The notes: generated by a model from the letters alone, not told the origin. A stretch of 64,000 nt of DNA from Streptomyces sp. NBC_01275 (GCF_026340655.1 NZ_JAPEOZ010000001.1:3286001-3350000); one strand, 5' to 3'; shown: positions 38,813-46,674, numbered from the stretch's first letter. Made by a program: numbers and translations.

Positions 38813-40297
38813 ATGACTTCGCAGCCGACCCTCACCCAGGCCGACAGCGGCCCCGGAGCCGCCGGAGAACCCGGTTCCGGTCTCCAGGCAGGTCTCAAGA
38901 ACCGTCATCTGTCGATGATCGCCATCGGCGGTGTCATCGGCGCCGGACTGTTCGTCGGTTCCAGTTCCGGTATCGCCACCGCCGGGCCCGGCATTCTTCT
39001 CTCCTACGCCCTCGTCGGCACGCTCGTGGTGCTGGTGATGCGGATGCTGGGCGAGATGTCCGCCGCGAATCCGACCTCGGGCTCGTTCTCCGCACACGCC
39101 GACCGGGCGCTCGGCCGCTGGGCCGGCTTCTCCATCGGCTGGCTGTACTGGTTCTTCTGGGTGGTGGTGCTCGCCGTCGAGGCGACCGCCGGCGCCAAGA
39201 TCCTCGAAGGGTGGATCCCCGCCGTACCGCAGTGGGGCTGGGCGCTCATCGTGATGGTGGTGCTGACCGCCACCAACCTCGTCTCCGTGGGCTCCTACGG
39301 CGAGTTCGAGTTCTGGTTCGCCGGGATCAAGGTCGTGGCGATCGGCGCGTTCATCGTCGTGGGCGGACTCGCGGTGTTCGGCGTGCTGCCGGGCGTCGAC
39401 AGCGACAAGGCGGGACTCGGGAACCTCGCCGACCACGGCGGCTTCCTGCCCCACGGACCCGGAGCGGTCCTCACCGGCGTGCTGCTCGTCGTCTTCTCCT
39501 TCATGGGCAGCGAGATCGCGACCCTCGCGGCCGGCGAGTCCGAGGACCCGCAGCGGGCCGTCACCAAGTCCACCAACAGCATCATCTGGCGCATCGGCGT
39601 CTTCTACCTCGGGTCGATCTTCATCGTGGTCACGCTGCTGCCCTGGAACGACCCCGCCATCAAGGCGCAGGGCTCCTACGTGGCCGCCCTCGACTCCCTC
39701 GGCATCGCGCACGCCGGTCAGATCATGAACTTCATCGTGCTGACCTCGGTGCTGTCCTGCCTCAACTCCGGGCTCTACACGGCCTCCCGCATGGCCTTCT
39801 CGCTCGGCGAGCGGGGCGACGCGCCGAAGGCGTTCGCACGGACCACGTCCCGTGGCGTGCCGCTCGCCGCGATCGTCTCGTCGGTCGTCTTCGGCTTCGT
39901 CGCCGTGTTCTTCAACTACAGGTTCCCGGACTCGGTCTTCCTCTTCCTGGTCAACTCCAGCGGCGCGGTGGCCCTGTTCGTCTGGCTGGCGATCTGTTTC
40001 TCGCAGCTGCGCATGCGGAAGATCATCCAGCGCGAGGCGCCGGAGAAGCTCGTCGTGAGGATGTGGCTGTACCCGTATCTGACCTGGGCGACGGCCGCGC
40101 TGATCGTCTTCGTGCTCGGCTACATGCTGACCGACACCGAGGGCGAGAGCAGCGGACGTACGACGGTGCTGCTGTCGCTGCTCGTGGCCGCGGCGGTCGT
40201 CGCGGTCGCCTTGGTGAAGGAGAAGCTGAGGACGCCCCGGGACGAGCCGTCCCAGGGCGGGACCTCACCGGGCGACAAGGAGCTCACAACACCGTGA
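38813..40297 (+). CDS. APC-family amino acid permease (GABA/proline/histidine type)
   Basis: This 494-residue protein has twelve membrane helices. The AAP signature is GLKNRHLSMIAIGGVIGAGL at the first helix, followed by LGEMSAANPTSGSFSAHADR and FMGSEIATLAAGESEDPQ. The class moves amino acids with protons; the exact substrate cannot be fixed. The ATG at 38813 follows an AAAGGA at 11 nt and is preferred to the longer frame beginning at 38723. It overlaps the converging kinase gene tail-to-tail by 14 bp (40284-40297). Confidence 0.9.
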   Translation: MTSQPTLTQADSGPGAAGEPGSGLQAGLKNRHLSMIAIGGVIGAGLFVGSSSGIATAGPGILLSYALVGTLVVLVMRMLGEMSAANPTSGSFSAHADRALGRWAGFSIGWLYWFFWVVVLAVEATAGAKILEGWIPAVPQWGWALIVMVVLTATNLVSVGSYGEFEFWFAGIKVVAIGAFIVVGGLAVFGVLPGVDSDKAGLGNLADHGGFLPHGPGAVLTGVLLVVFSFMGSEIATLAAGESEDPQRAVTKSTNSIIWRIGVFYLGSIFIVVTLLPWNDPAIKAQGSYVAALDSLGIAHAGQIMNFIVLTSVLSCLNSGLYTASRMAFSLGERGDAPKAFARTTSRGVPLAAIVSSVVFGFVAVFFNYRFPDSVFLFLVNSSGAVALFVWLAICFSQLRMRKIIQREAPEKLVVRMWLYPYLTWATAALIVFVLGYMLTDTEGESSGRTTVLLSLLVAAAVVAVALVKEKLRTPRDEPSQGGTSPGDKELTTP

Positions 40298-42035
40298 AGC
40301 TCTTCTTCACCTTGTCGTAGGTCTTCAGGGCATCCGCCTCCACGCCCGGCTGGTACCAGGTGTTGATCTGGTACGACTTCCCCTCCTCGTCGAATCCGAG
40401 CAGCCGGGCGTGCCAGGAGGTGCCCTGGAGGGTGAACGTGTACTCCCAGACGACCGCCGACCGGCCCCTGAACGTCGTCCTCTCCAAGCGGATCTTGCGG
40501 TAGTCCTGGCCCTGGTGGGCGTTCTGCTCGGAGGTCCGCCAGGTCTCCATCAGGTCGCCGCGGGCCAGGGCGGACTTGGCGACGAGCTCCTGCGTTCCGT
40601 CGGGCGCGGTGTAGTGCACCTCCGCCCCCGTCTTCACGTCCCGCCGCCACCCCCGGGGCGTCGCCCACGCGAACCCGCCGGCCTCCTGATGCGCGCCCGG
40701 GGGCAGGCTCGGCGGCCTGAAGGTCCCCTCGACCGTGGGCGAGGGCGAGGCGACGCCTGTGCCTGTGCCTGTGCCCGTGCCCGTGGCGGTGACCGACGAA
40801 GTGGGCGAGGAGCCGCCGCCGGACGCCTTGTCGTCGTCCTGCGAGCCGGGCGCCAGCGCCAGCACGATCGCGACGACCGTCCCCACGGCCACCACACCGG
40901 CGGCGGCGGCCAAGCCGGTACGGCGGCCTGTCCATCCGGCCGCCCGGCGGCCTCCCCTCCCCCTCCTCCCCGCGGGGCGGGTCCGCGGGTCGGGGACGGG
41001 CTGCGACGGCTCCGGGCCTGGGTACGGGTCCGGGCCTGGGTACGGGTCCGGGACGGGGGCCGGGTCCGGGGCGGTGTCCGGGACCGGCCTGAGTTCGGTC
41101 GCCGCCTCGGATCGGGCGAGGGAGACGCCGGGGCGGCGGGGCGGGGCTCCCTGCTCGGCTTCCGGACGCCGCCGGGGATCGTGGGGTCCGGGCGTCGGGG
41201 GCGGGAAGGCGATCGGGTGGAGCGTGGACTCCAGGTCGGTCAGGGAGCTTCGGACCGTCGGCTCCTTCGCCAGGAGGTTGGCGAGGATCCCGCGCAACGG
41301 GCCCGCCGCGGCCGGGAGTCGGGGCTCCTCGTAGAGGACGGCGTGCAGGGTCGCCAGGGTCGTGTCGCGGGAGAACGGGGAGTGGCCGGCCAGGGCCGCG
41401 CACAGGGTGGCGCCCAGGGACCAGACGTCGGACGGCGGGCCCTGCGGGCGGCCGGAGATGCGCTCGGGGGCCATGTAGTCGGGCGAGCCGACCAGCATGC
41501 CGACCATGGTGAGCGCCTTCGCGTCCTGGATCGCGGCGATCCCGAAGTCGGTCAGGACGACCCGCCCGCCGCTCTCCACGAGCACGTTCCCCGGTTTGAT
41601 GTCCCGGTGCAGAACGCCCCCCGCGTGCACCTGACGCAGCGCGGCGATCAGCCCCAGCCCGATCCGGGCCGCCTCACGCGGGTCCAGTGGCCCCTCCTCG
41701 GCCAGGATGCGTTCCAGCGAGCGCCCGGCGACCAACTCCATGACGATCCACAGGCGTTCCCCCTCGTCGACGACGTCATAGACGCGGACGACGTTGGGAT
41801 GGTCGATGCGGGCGGTGGCCCGGGCCTCGCGCAGGGTGCGTTCCCGGCGGGTGCGGCCGTCCTCCGGGTCGAAGTCGTCGATACGCATCTCCTTCACCGC
41901 CACCGGCCGGTCGAGCATCTCGTCGGCGGCCCGCCACACCCGCCCCATTCCCCCCTGGCCGATACTCTCGACCAATCGATAGCGCCTTGTCACCAGCAGA
42001 CCCGGAATTCCCCCGCTCCCCGAATTGACCGGCAA
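40284..42035 (-). CDS. Membrane Ser/Thr protein kinase (PknB-like) with an unknown extracellular domain
   Basis: The kinase domain (~20-285) carries ESIGQGGMGRVWRAADE, AVKEM lysine, GGVLHRDIKPGNVLVESGGR, LTDFGIAAI and YMAPERISG. A Pro-rich juxtamembrane stretch (DPAPVPDPYPGPDPYPGPEP) leads to a helix (AAGVVAVGTVVAIVLALA, ~372-395) and a ~190-residue outer region that lacks PASTA repeats. The outer part has a Thr/Gly linker and a compact domain (GFAWATPRGWRRDVKTGAEV). The start is assigned to a TTG (42035) because GGAGGGGG lies 9 nt before it; no ATG or GTG near the kinase domain fits. The divergent neighbour is a wall-anchored protein. Confidence 0.9.
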   Translation of the reverse strand: MPVNSGSGGIPGLLVTRRYRLVESIGQGGMGRVWRAADEMLDRPVAVKEMRIDDFDPEDGRTRRERTLREARATARIDHPNVVRVYDVVDEGERLWIVMELVAGRSLERILAEEGPLDPREAARIGLGLIAALRQVHAGGVLHRDIKPGNVLVESGGRVVLTDFGIAAIQDAKALTMVGMLVGSPDYMAPERISGRPQGPPSDVWSLGATLCAALAGHSPFSRDTTLATLHAVLYEEPRLPAAAGPLRGILANLLAKEPTVRSSLTDLESTLHPIAFPPPTPGPHDPRRRPEAEQGAPPRRPGVSLARSEAATELRPVPDTAPDPAPVPDPYPGPDPYPGPEPSQPVPDPRTRPAGRRGRGGRRAAGWTGRRTGLAAAAGVVAVGTVVAIVLALAPGSQDDDKASGGGSSPTSSVTATGTGTGTGTGVASPSPTVEGTFRPPSLPPGAHQEAGGFAWATPRGWRRDVKTGAEVHYTAPDGTQELVAKSALARGDLMETWRTSEQNAHQGQDYRKIRLERTTFRGRSAVVWEYTFTLQGTSWHARLLGFDEEGKSYQINTWYQPGVEADALKTYDKVKKSFTVL

Positions 42036-42044
42036 TTCAATGCA

Positions 42045-42052
42045 CCCCCTCC
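42045..42052 (-). promoter_or_regulatory. Shine-Dalgarno supporting a TTG start for the kinase
   Basis: GGAGGGGG is followed by 9 nt and TTG, which opens MPVNSGSGGIPGLL... and leads straight into the kinase domain. Confidence 0.55.
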
Positions 42053-42154
42053 ATTGCCCTGCCCCACCAATTAGCGCGGTACCAGCATAGTGCGGAAAAT
42101 CTTGTGGTACCTCTTCAAGTACTGCGAATTCAGGCGCAGCCAAGGGGGACGAAC

Positions 42155-42883
42155 ATGAGTTCTCGTCGTTCGACGACCATCGCCGGATCGCTGGTCCTGG
42201 CATCTTTCTCGGCGGTGTTGATCCTTTCCGTCCCGGCCGGGGCGGACGATCAGGGACCCGGCAGCGGCAAGGGGGGAAAGGCCGTCGACAAGGCGCCGGC
42301 GGGCGTGCGGCTGACCACGCTGCTGCCCGAGAGGATCTCGGTCGACAACGGTTCACAGGAGACGGCGATCACCGCCACGGTGAAGAATGAGGGGACCAAG
42401 GACAGCGAAGACATCAGGCTTTTGGTCGTCGGGTTCGACGGACTGACGGTCAAAAACGTCGAGGGGTGCACGGCGATCGCGGAGAAAGACCTCCCCGAAG
42501 GCTCCAACAGCGGTTTCGCCTGCCCCGTCGACCGGCTCGCCGCAGGGGCGTCGAAGTCCTACGCCGTCGACGCGACCTTCGATCTGGACAAGACCGGGAA
42601 GATCTGCCTGCCCGTCCAGACCCGCGACGGCAAGAAGACGTTCTGGCAGCAGGGCCCGGTGCCCTTCGGCACGACGAACCCGTCGCCGAACGCGCCCGCC
42701 ACCCCACTGCTCCTCGGCACCGACAACGCCCCGGTGACCCCCGCGGCCCCCGCGGCCCCCGGCGAGCTGCCCAAGACGGGCGTCGGCCGCGACGTACTGC
42801 CGCTCGGCGCGGCCGGGGCCTCGCTGCTCGCGGCCGGTGCGGCCGGGCTGTGGTGGTCCCAGCGGCGGCGGCCGCAGTCGTAG
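42155..42883 (+). CDS. Secreted protein with LPKTG sortase signal
   Basis: AAGGGGG lies about 6 nt before the ATG. A signal peptide (IAGSLVLASFSAVLILSVPA, with a cut near PAGADD) leads to an exported beta-rich domain containing two cysteines (EGCTAIAE, FACPVDR). The C-terminus has LPKTG (205-209), a hydrophobic stretch (LPLGAAGASLLAAGAAGLWW) and the charged SQRRRPQS, the full sorting signal for a sortase. No sortase gene is in this window. The domain is unrecognised but looks Ig/DUF11-like. It is divergent from the kinase and terminates with bioY at a shared hairpin. Confidence 0.85.
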   Translation: MSSRRSTTIAGSLVLASFSAVLILSVPAGADDQGPGSGKGGKAVDKAPAGVRLTTLLPERISVDNGSQETAITATVKNEGTKDSEDIRLLVVGFDGLTVKNVEGCTAIAEKDLPEGSNSGFACPVDRLAAGASKSYAVDATFDLDKTGKICLPVQTRDGKKTFWQQGPVPFGTTNPSPNAPATPLLLGTDNAPVTPAAPAAPGELPKTGVGRDVLPLGAAGASLLAAGAAGLWWSQRRRPQS

Positions 42884-42920
42884 ACGTTCCGGCGGGCGCG
42901 GACGTACGAGCAGGCAAGAC

Positions 42921-42963
42921 GCGTAAGAGGCTCGCCGAGGTGAACTCGGCGAGCCTCTTACGC
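42921..42963. terminator. Bidirectional terminator between the LPKTG gene and bioY
   Basis: Perfect 19-bp arms (42921-42939 and 42945-42963) around loop GTGAA between two convergent genes. Confidence 0.9.
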
Positions 42964-42983
42964 AACGGTACGACCGACCTGCC

Positions 42984-43565
42984 TCAGCGCTTGGCGAACT
43001 TCCAGGCCGTCGGCAGCAGGCCCATCGCCAGGGCCGCCTTGAGGGCGTCGCCGATCAGGAACGGGGTGAGGCCGGCCGCGATCGCCGCCGACGCGGACAT
43101 GCCGGCCGCCGCGGCCAGGTACGGGACGCCGACGGCGTAGATGATCGCCTCGCCCAGCAGCATCGCGCCCGCCATGCGCCAGACGTCGCGGTCGGCGCCG
43201 CGGCGGGCCAGGGCGCCGACGACGGTGGAGGCGAGGATCATGCCGAGGACGTAGCCGAAGGAGACGGCGGACGCGCCCGAGCCGCCCTCGGCGAACCACG
43301 GCATCCCGGCGATGCCGGCCAGCGCGTACAGGGCGAGCGAGAGGAAGCCGCGCCGGGCGCCGAGGGTCGTGCCGACGAGCAGGGCGGCGAAGGTCTGGCC
43401 GGTCACCGGCACCGGGGAGCCGGGGACCGGGACCGCGATCTGGGCCGCGAGACCCGTGAGCGCGGCGCCGCCGAGCACGAGCGCGACGTCCCGGACTCGG
43501 GAGGCGGGAAGCAGGTCGGCGAGGACCTGTCCGGTGCGTGCGGGAGTGGCGACGGCGGTGCTCAT
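42984..43565 (-). CDS. bioY: BioY biotin transporter S component
   Basis: The 193-residue protein has about six helices and the BioY signature VPVPGSPVPVTGQTFAALLV followed by LGARRGFLSLALYALAGIAG. BioY captures biotin; with an ECF energising pair it forms an active transporter. No bioM/bioN homologue is adjacent, so it may work alone or with a shared ECF module. It reads away from the sulfur locus; the two share a 339-bp divergent region with several inverted repeats. Confidence 0.93.
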   Translation of the reverse strand: MSTAVATPARTGQVLADLLPASRVRDVALVLGGAALTGLAAQIAVPVPGSPVPVTGQTFAALLVGTTLGARRGFLSLALYALAGIAGMPWFAEGGSGASAVSFGYVLGMILASTVVGALARRGADRDVWRMAGAMLLGEAIIYAVGVPYLAAAAGMSASAAIAAGLTPFLIGDALKAALAMGLLPTAWKFAKR

Positions 43566-43904
43566 GGGGACTCCGCGAGGGTCGGGGCGGTTCGGAACAC
43601 GGTGACGCTATCCCAGGGGGCTCGGCCCGATCACCGTCAGTGGTCGACAAACGGTCGAACGGGGAGTTGGTGGGCTCCGGACAAAGAGTGGCGGTTACAC
43701 GCGGTACGAAGTGACCCTGGTCACGGAGGCGGGGTGGTTCCGGATACCCGGGCGGGGCGGGTTCGACCGGACACCCCTTATGTCCGGCCGGGACAGGTCC
43801 CCTTCTGTAGGGTTTCGCCAATCGCCGCTCCGGCCGCCCTGGGGGCCGTCTCGCCCGTCGGTCGCCGTCTGGGCAGCGGCGGGCCGCTTTGCTAGCTTCG
43901 AGCC
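43566..43904. other. Divergent control region between bioY and the sulfur locus
   Basis: No coding frame is convincing apart from the leader beginning at 43905. Two inverted repeats occur: GTGACC-CT-GGTCAC (43711-43724) and CCGGACA-N7-TGTCCGG (43767-43787), the latter overlapping TGTCC-GGCCG-GGACA (43781-43795). These are possible operators for bioY and/or the ROK/sulfur genes. No clear -35/-10 pair was seen. Confidence 0.5.
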
Positions 43905-43991
43905 ATGGTTGCCCAGGCCCTGAACTTCTCGTCGCGTCGCCATGTCGACCTGCGACGCGTGGGCGCGGCCGCCTGTCGCCCTCCGGTGTGA
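43905..43991 (+). CDS. Putative leader peptide of the RRHVDL...CR type (28 residues)
   Basis: The frame starts MVAQALNFSSRRHVDLRR and continues VGAAACRPPV before TGA. Short peptides with RRHVDL and a late ACR/CRP segment are commonly found before sulfur-assimilation and sulfonate-type transporter genes in Streptomyces, as I recall. Here it lies 85 nt upstream of the ROK gene, which precedes a sulfonate ABC system. The one Cys codon near the end makes cysteine supply a plausible signal. No SD is strong, only GAG 5 nt before ATG. Coding status rests on motif and position. Confidence 0.65.
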   Translation: MVAQALNFSSRRHVDLRRVGAAACRPPV

Positions 43992-44076
43992 GGCGGGCGG
44001 AGCCGATCATCCGGCGCGCCGCGCTCCACAGACGGCGCAGTGTCGGACCGGCTCCCGACTTCCGAGGAAGTTCCCC

Positions 44077-45339
44077 ATGCCCCGTACCGCGATTGCTCGT
44101 ACCGCGGCTCCTCCCCTTCTGACCTCCCCTGTCTCCCCTGTCTCCGCCGGATCCGCCGGATCCGCCGGATCTCCCATCTCCCGGGTCGCCGACAGCGACC
44201 GGCGGCGCACCAGCGCGAGTGTGATCCTGCGGTCCGTGCTGGAGCACGGGCCGGTCGCGCGCTCCACCATCGCCCGGCTGACCGGGCTGTCCCCGGCCTC
44301 CGTCACCGACCACTGCGCCCGGCTGGCCGGGCTCGGGCTGATCCGGGAGGCGGCCGTGCCCCGGCGCAGCAACGGGGTGGGCCGGCCGCACGTCCCGGTG
44401 GATCTGGACGACTCGCGGTTCGTGGTGGGCGGGGTGCATGTGGCCGTGCCGTACACGACGGTCGCGTTGCTGGATCTGCGCGGGCGGGTGGTGGCGGAGC
44501 GGCGGCTCGCGCACGGGTCCGTCGAGCCGGCCGAGGTGCTGGCGCGGGCCGCCGACGGGCTGGGCGCGCTGCTGGGCGAGGCCCGCGGCTGCCGGGCCCT
44601 GGGGGTGGGCGTGGCCGTGGGCGGCTGGGTGGACCGGGATTCGGGGACCGTGGTCGAGCATCCGCTGCTGGGCTGGCGGGACGTGCCGGTGCGGGAGACG
44701 GTCGGCGCGCGCACGGGCCTGCCGGTCCAGGTGGACGGGCACGCGCGGGCGCTGGTCAACGCGGAGCGGCTGTTCGGGCGGGCGCGCGGCAGCCGCAGCG
44801 TGCTGCATCTGTTCGTCGGGAACGTGGTCGACGCCGCGTTCGCCACCCATGACGAGGTGCATCACGGGCCGCGTTCGCAGGCGGGCGCGATCGCGCATCT
44901 GCCGTTGGCCGGCGGCGTCGAGCCCTGCGCCTGCGGGCGGGTGGGCTGCCTCCAGGTGGAGCTGAGCGAGCGGACGCTGTGCCGGCGGGCCCGGGAGGCC
45001 GGGGTGATCGACGGGGTGAACCCGATGCACGTGGTCGCCGCCGCGAAGGCCGGTAACGCGGTGGCCGCGGGGCTGCTGCGGGAACGGGCGCGGATGGTGG
45101 GGCGGGCGGCCGGGCTGCTGCTGGACGTGCTCAACCCGGAGAGCGTCGTCGTCACCGAGGTCGGGGTGATGTACCGGGAGGACTGCCTGGCCGCGTTGCG
45201 GGAGGAGGTCGGGGCGGGGCGCTCGGCCGCCGTCTCACCGAGCAGTTTCCCCGACTCCGTGCTGGCGATGGCGGGCGGGGCGGTCGCCCTGGACGTGCTC
45301 TACCGGGATCCGCTGGACGTGTCACCCGCGCTGACTTAA
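44077..45339 (+). CDS. ROK-family transcriptional regulator
   Basis: GAGGAAG lies 6 nt before ATG (MPRTAIARTA). The 420-residue protein has a winged-helix DNA-binding domain (ASVILRSVLEHGPVARSTIA ... LTGLSPASVTDHCARLAGLG, ~40-110), then a ROK sugar-kinase-like domain with the zinc motif EPCACGRVGCLQVE and QAGAIAHLPLA. The ATP site looks degenerate, as in the non-kinase repressors. ROK regulators normally bind sugars or sugar phosphates. This one stands between a leader peptide and a sulfonate operon, which is unusual, so a sulfur-linked ligand is possible (inference). Confidence 0.88.
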   Translation: MPRTAIARTAAPPLLTSPVSPVSAGSAGSAGSPISRVADSDRRRTSASVILRSVLEHGPVARSTIARLTGLSPASVTDHCARLAGLGLIREAAVPRRSNGVGRPHVPVDLDDSRFVVGGVHVAVPYTTVALLDLRGRVVAERRLAHGSVEPAEVLARAADGLGALLGEARGCRALGVGVAVGGWVDRDSGTVVEHPLLGWRDVPVRETVGARTGLPVQVDGHARALVNAERLFGRARGSRSVLHLFVGNVVDAAFATHDEVHHGPRSQAGAIAHLPLAGGVEPCACGRVGCLQVELSERTLCRRAREAGVIDGVNPMHVVAAAKAGNAVAAGLLRERARMVGRAAGLLLDVLNPESVVVTEVGVMYREDCLAALREEVGAGRSAAVSPSSFPDSVLAMAGGAVALDVLYRDPLDVSPALT

Positions 45340-45351
45340 TTCAGAAACTCC

Positions 45352-45412
45352 GAATGTTGACAGCCCTTGCGCGGGGACGGGAACATTCTTCTATGGACAG
45401 GAACATCCTTCT
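45352..45412 (+). promoter_or_regulatory. Putative promoter and operator of the sulfonate operon
   Basis: TTGACA (45357-45362) is a consensus -35. AACATT (45382-45387) about 19 nt later is a weak -10. The segment GGAACATTCTTCT (45380-45392) recurs as GGAACATCCTTCT (45400-45412), 12 of 13 identical, 20 bp apart, i.e. two helical turns. GAATGTT (45352-45358) is the inverse of AACATTC (45382-45388). These repeats may bind the ROK protein or a sulfur regulator. Confidence 0.45.
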
Positions 45413-45440
45413 CGTGAGCTGTCGCACTCTCTGTTGCTGA
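45393..45440 (+). CDS. Cysteine-rich leader peptide MDRNILLVSCRTLCC
   Basis: A 15-codon frame, ATG to TGA, ends with Cys-Arg-Thr-Leu-Cys-Cys-stop (codons TGT CGC ACT CTC TGT TGC TGA). Three cysteines in the last six residues is far above chance for this rare amino acid. It lies 160 nt before the sulfonate-binding-protein start and is followed after 9 nt by a terminator-like hairpin (45450-45478). The SD is weak (GGACGGGA, about 11 nt before ATG). It could act as a cysteine-tRNA sensor. Coding status is inferred from composition and position. Confidence 0.55.
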   Translation: MDRNILLVSCRTLCC

Positions 45441-45449
45441 CGCTGTTGC

Positions 45450-45478
45450 CGACGCCCCGGCGCACCGGGCGCGCGTCG
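45450..45478 (+). terminator. Terminator-like hairpin after the Cys-rich leader (candidate attenuator)
   Basis: CGACGCCCCGG pairs with CCGGG and GCGTCG across loop CGCA, with a 3-nt bulge (CGC) on the right arm: 11 bp in all. A pyrimidine-rich run (CACTTCCTCCTGTCTTCCCC) follows. The repeated octamer GTCGCACT at 45421 and 45475 could allow competing pairings. It begins 9 nt past the leader stop, the arrangement needed for ribosome-dependent attenuation. Confidence 0.5.
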
Positions 45479-45600
45479 CACTTCCTCCTGTCTTCCCCTG
45501 TGTGAATTCCTTTCTCCGGCCTTGCCGTGCCCGGAATTCTCTGCGTCGTTTCCATCTGCCTTCCGTCTGCATTTCTCCGTTTCCCCCTGGGGGTTCTCCC

Positions 45601-46674
45601 ATGCCCGTTTCCGTTGCGTCCGGTTCCGGTGTCGACCGGCGCCTCTTCCTCGCCTCCCTGCTCGGCGCCGCCGCCGGTGTCGCCGGGCTCAGCGGCTGCG
45701 CCGAGAGCAGTGCCGCCACCGGAAGCGGGGGCGCCTCGGCGGCTCCGCTCGCCGACAAGGTGCCCGCCGGCACGAGCCTGAAGATCTCCTCCTATCTGAA
45801 TGTGCAGCAGTTGGAGTTCAAGCTGGCGAAGCTGCCCAAGTTGCCGTTCACGGTCTCGAGTTGGGTGAACATCGGGGCCGGTCCCGATGTCATCAACGCC
45901 TTCCGCGCGAAATCCCTGGACCTCGCCAACAACGCGGGCATTCCGCCGATCCAGGCGCACTACCAGGGCTTCGCCGCGAAAATCGTCGCGATCAACGTGA
46001 CGCGCAAGCCGAACTACCTGTTCGCCACCAAGCCCGGCAGCGACATCCACAGCGTCCAGGACTTCCGTGGAAAGAAGCTGGCGTTCTCGCAGGGCCAGGC
46101 ACAGGGCGTCGTCCTGCTGCGGGCGTTGAAGGAGGCCGGGCTGAAGTACGACGACGTGAAGCTCGTCCCGCTGACCAGCAACCAGTTCCTCACCGCCCTG
46201 CAGTCCGGCCAGGTGGACATCGCCCCGCTGGCCAACAGCCAGTCGCCGGCGTACCTGAAGCAGTACGCGTCCCAGGGCGCCCGCGCCATCACCACCGACG
46301 TCGTCGACCTGCTCAACCTGCTGTGGGCGCCGGTGTCGGTGCTCAACGACGGCGCGAAGGCGGCCGCGATCGCCGCGTACATCCCGCAGTGGGCGCAGGG
46401 CCAGGTGTGGCAGTACGAGAACCCGGACGTCTGGAACGAGGAGTTCTACGTCAAGACGCAGAACCTGACCCTCGCCCAGGCCGAGTCGATCACCGCGCTC
46501 GCCAACAAGCCTTTGTTCCCGCCCAGTTGGGACGAGGCGGTGCAGTGGGAGCAGGAGACCGCCGATCTGCTCGCGGAGGGCGGCTTCGTGAAGAAGTTCA
46601 CGGTCGACTCGCTCTTCGACCGGCGCTTCGAGGGCATCGCCGCGAAGGCCGTGCCGGCGGAGTACCGGAAGTGA
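45601..46674 (+). CDS. Sulfonate-type ABC transporter substrate-binding lipoprotein
   Basis: The 357-residue protein starts MPVSVASGSGVDRRLFLASL, with a twin-arginine-like pair, and has a lipobox AGLSGC, so it is a lipoprotein, probably Tat-exported. The mature part shows the SsuA/NMT1-like fold: INVTRKPNYLFATKPGSDIH, VQDFRGKKLAFSQGQAQGVV, TALQSGQVDIAPLANSQSPA. It captures sulfonates or sulfate esters at the membrane. The permease starts within its stop codon (GTGA). Its mRNA has the Cys-rich leader upstream. Confidence 0.88.
   Translation: MPVSVASGSGVDRRLFLASLLGAAAGVAGLSGCAESSAATGSGGASAAPLADKVPAGTSLKISSYLNVQQLEFKLAKLPKLPFTVSSWVNIGAGPDVINAFRAKSLDLANNAGIPPIQAHYQGFAAKIVAINVTRKPNYLFATKPGSDIHSVQDFRGKKLAFSQGQAQGVVLLRALKEAGLKYDDVKLVPLTSNQFLTALQSGQVDIAPLANSQSPAYLKQYASQGARAITTDVVDLLNLLWAPVSVLNDGAKAAAIAAYIPQWAQGQVWQYENPDVWNEEFYVKTQNLTLAQAESITALANKPLFPPSWDEAVQWEQETADLLAEGGFVKKFTVDSLFDRRFEGIAAKAVPAEYRK

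Noticed and set aside
42984..43904. Biotin or SAM riboswitch near bioY/sulfur genes
   Set aside because: No recognised aptamer core was found. The inverted repeats are better read as protein operators.
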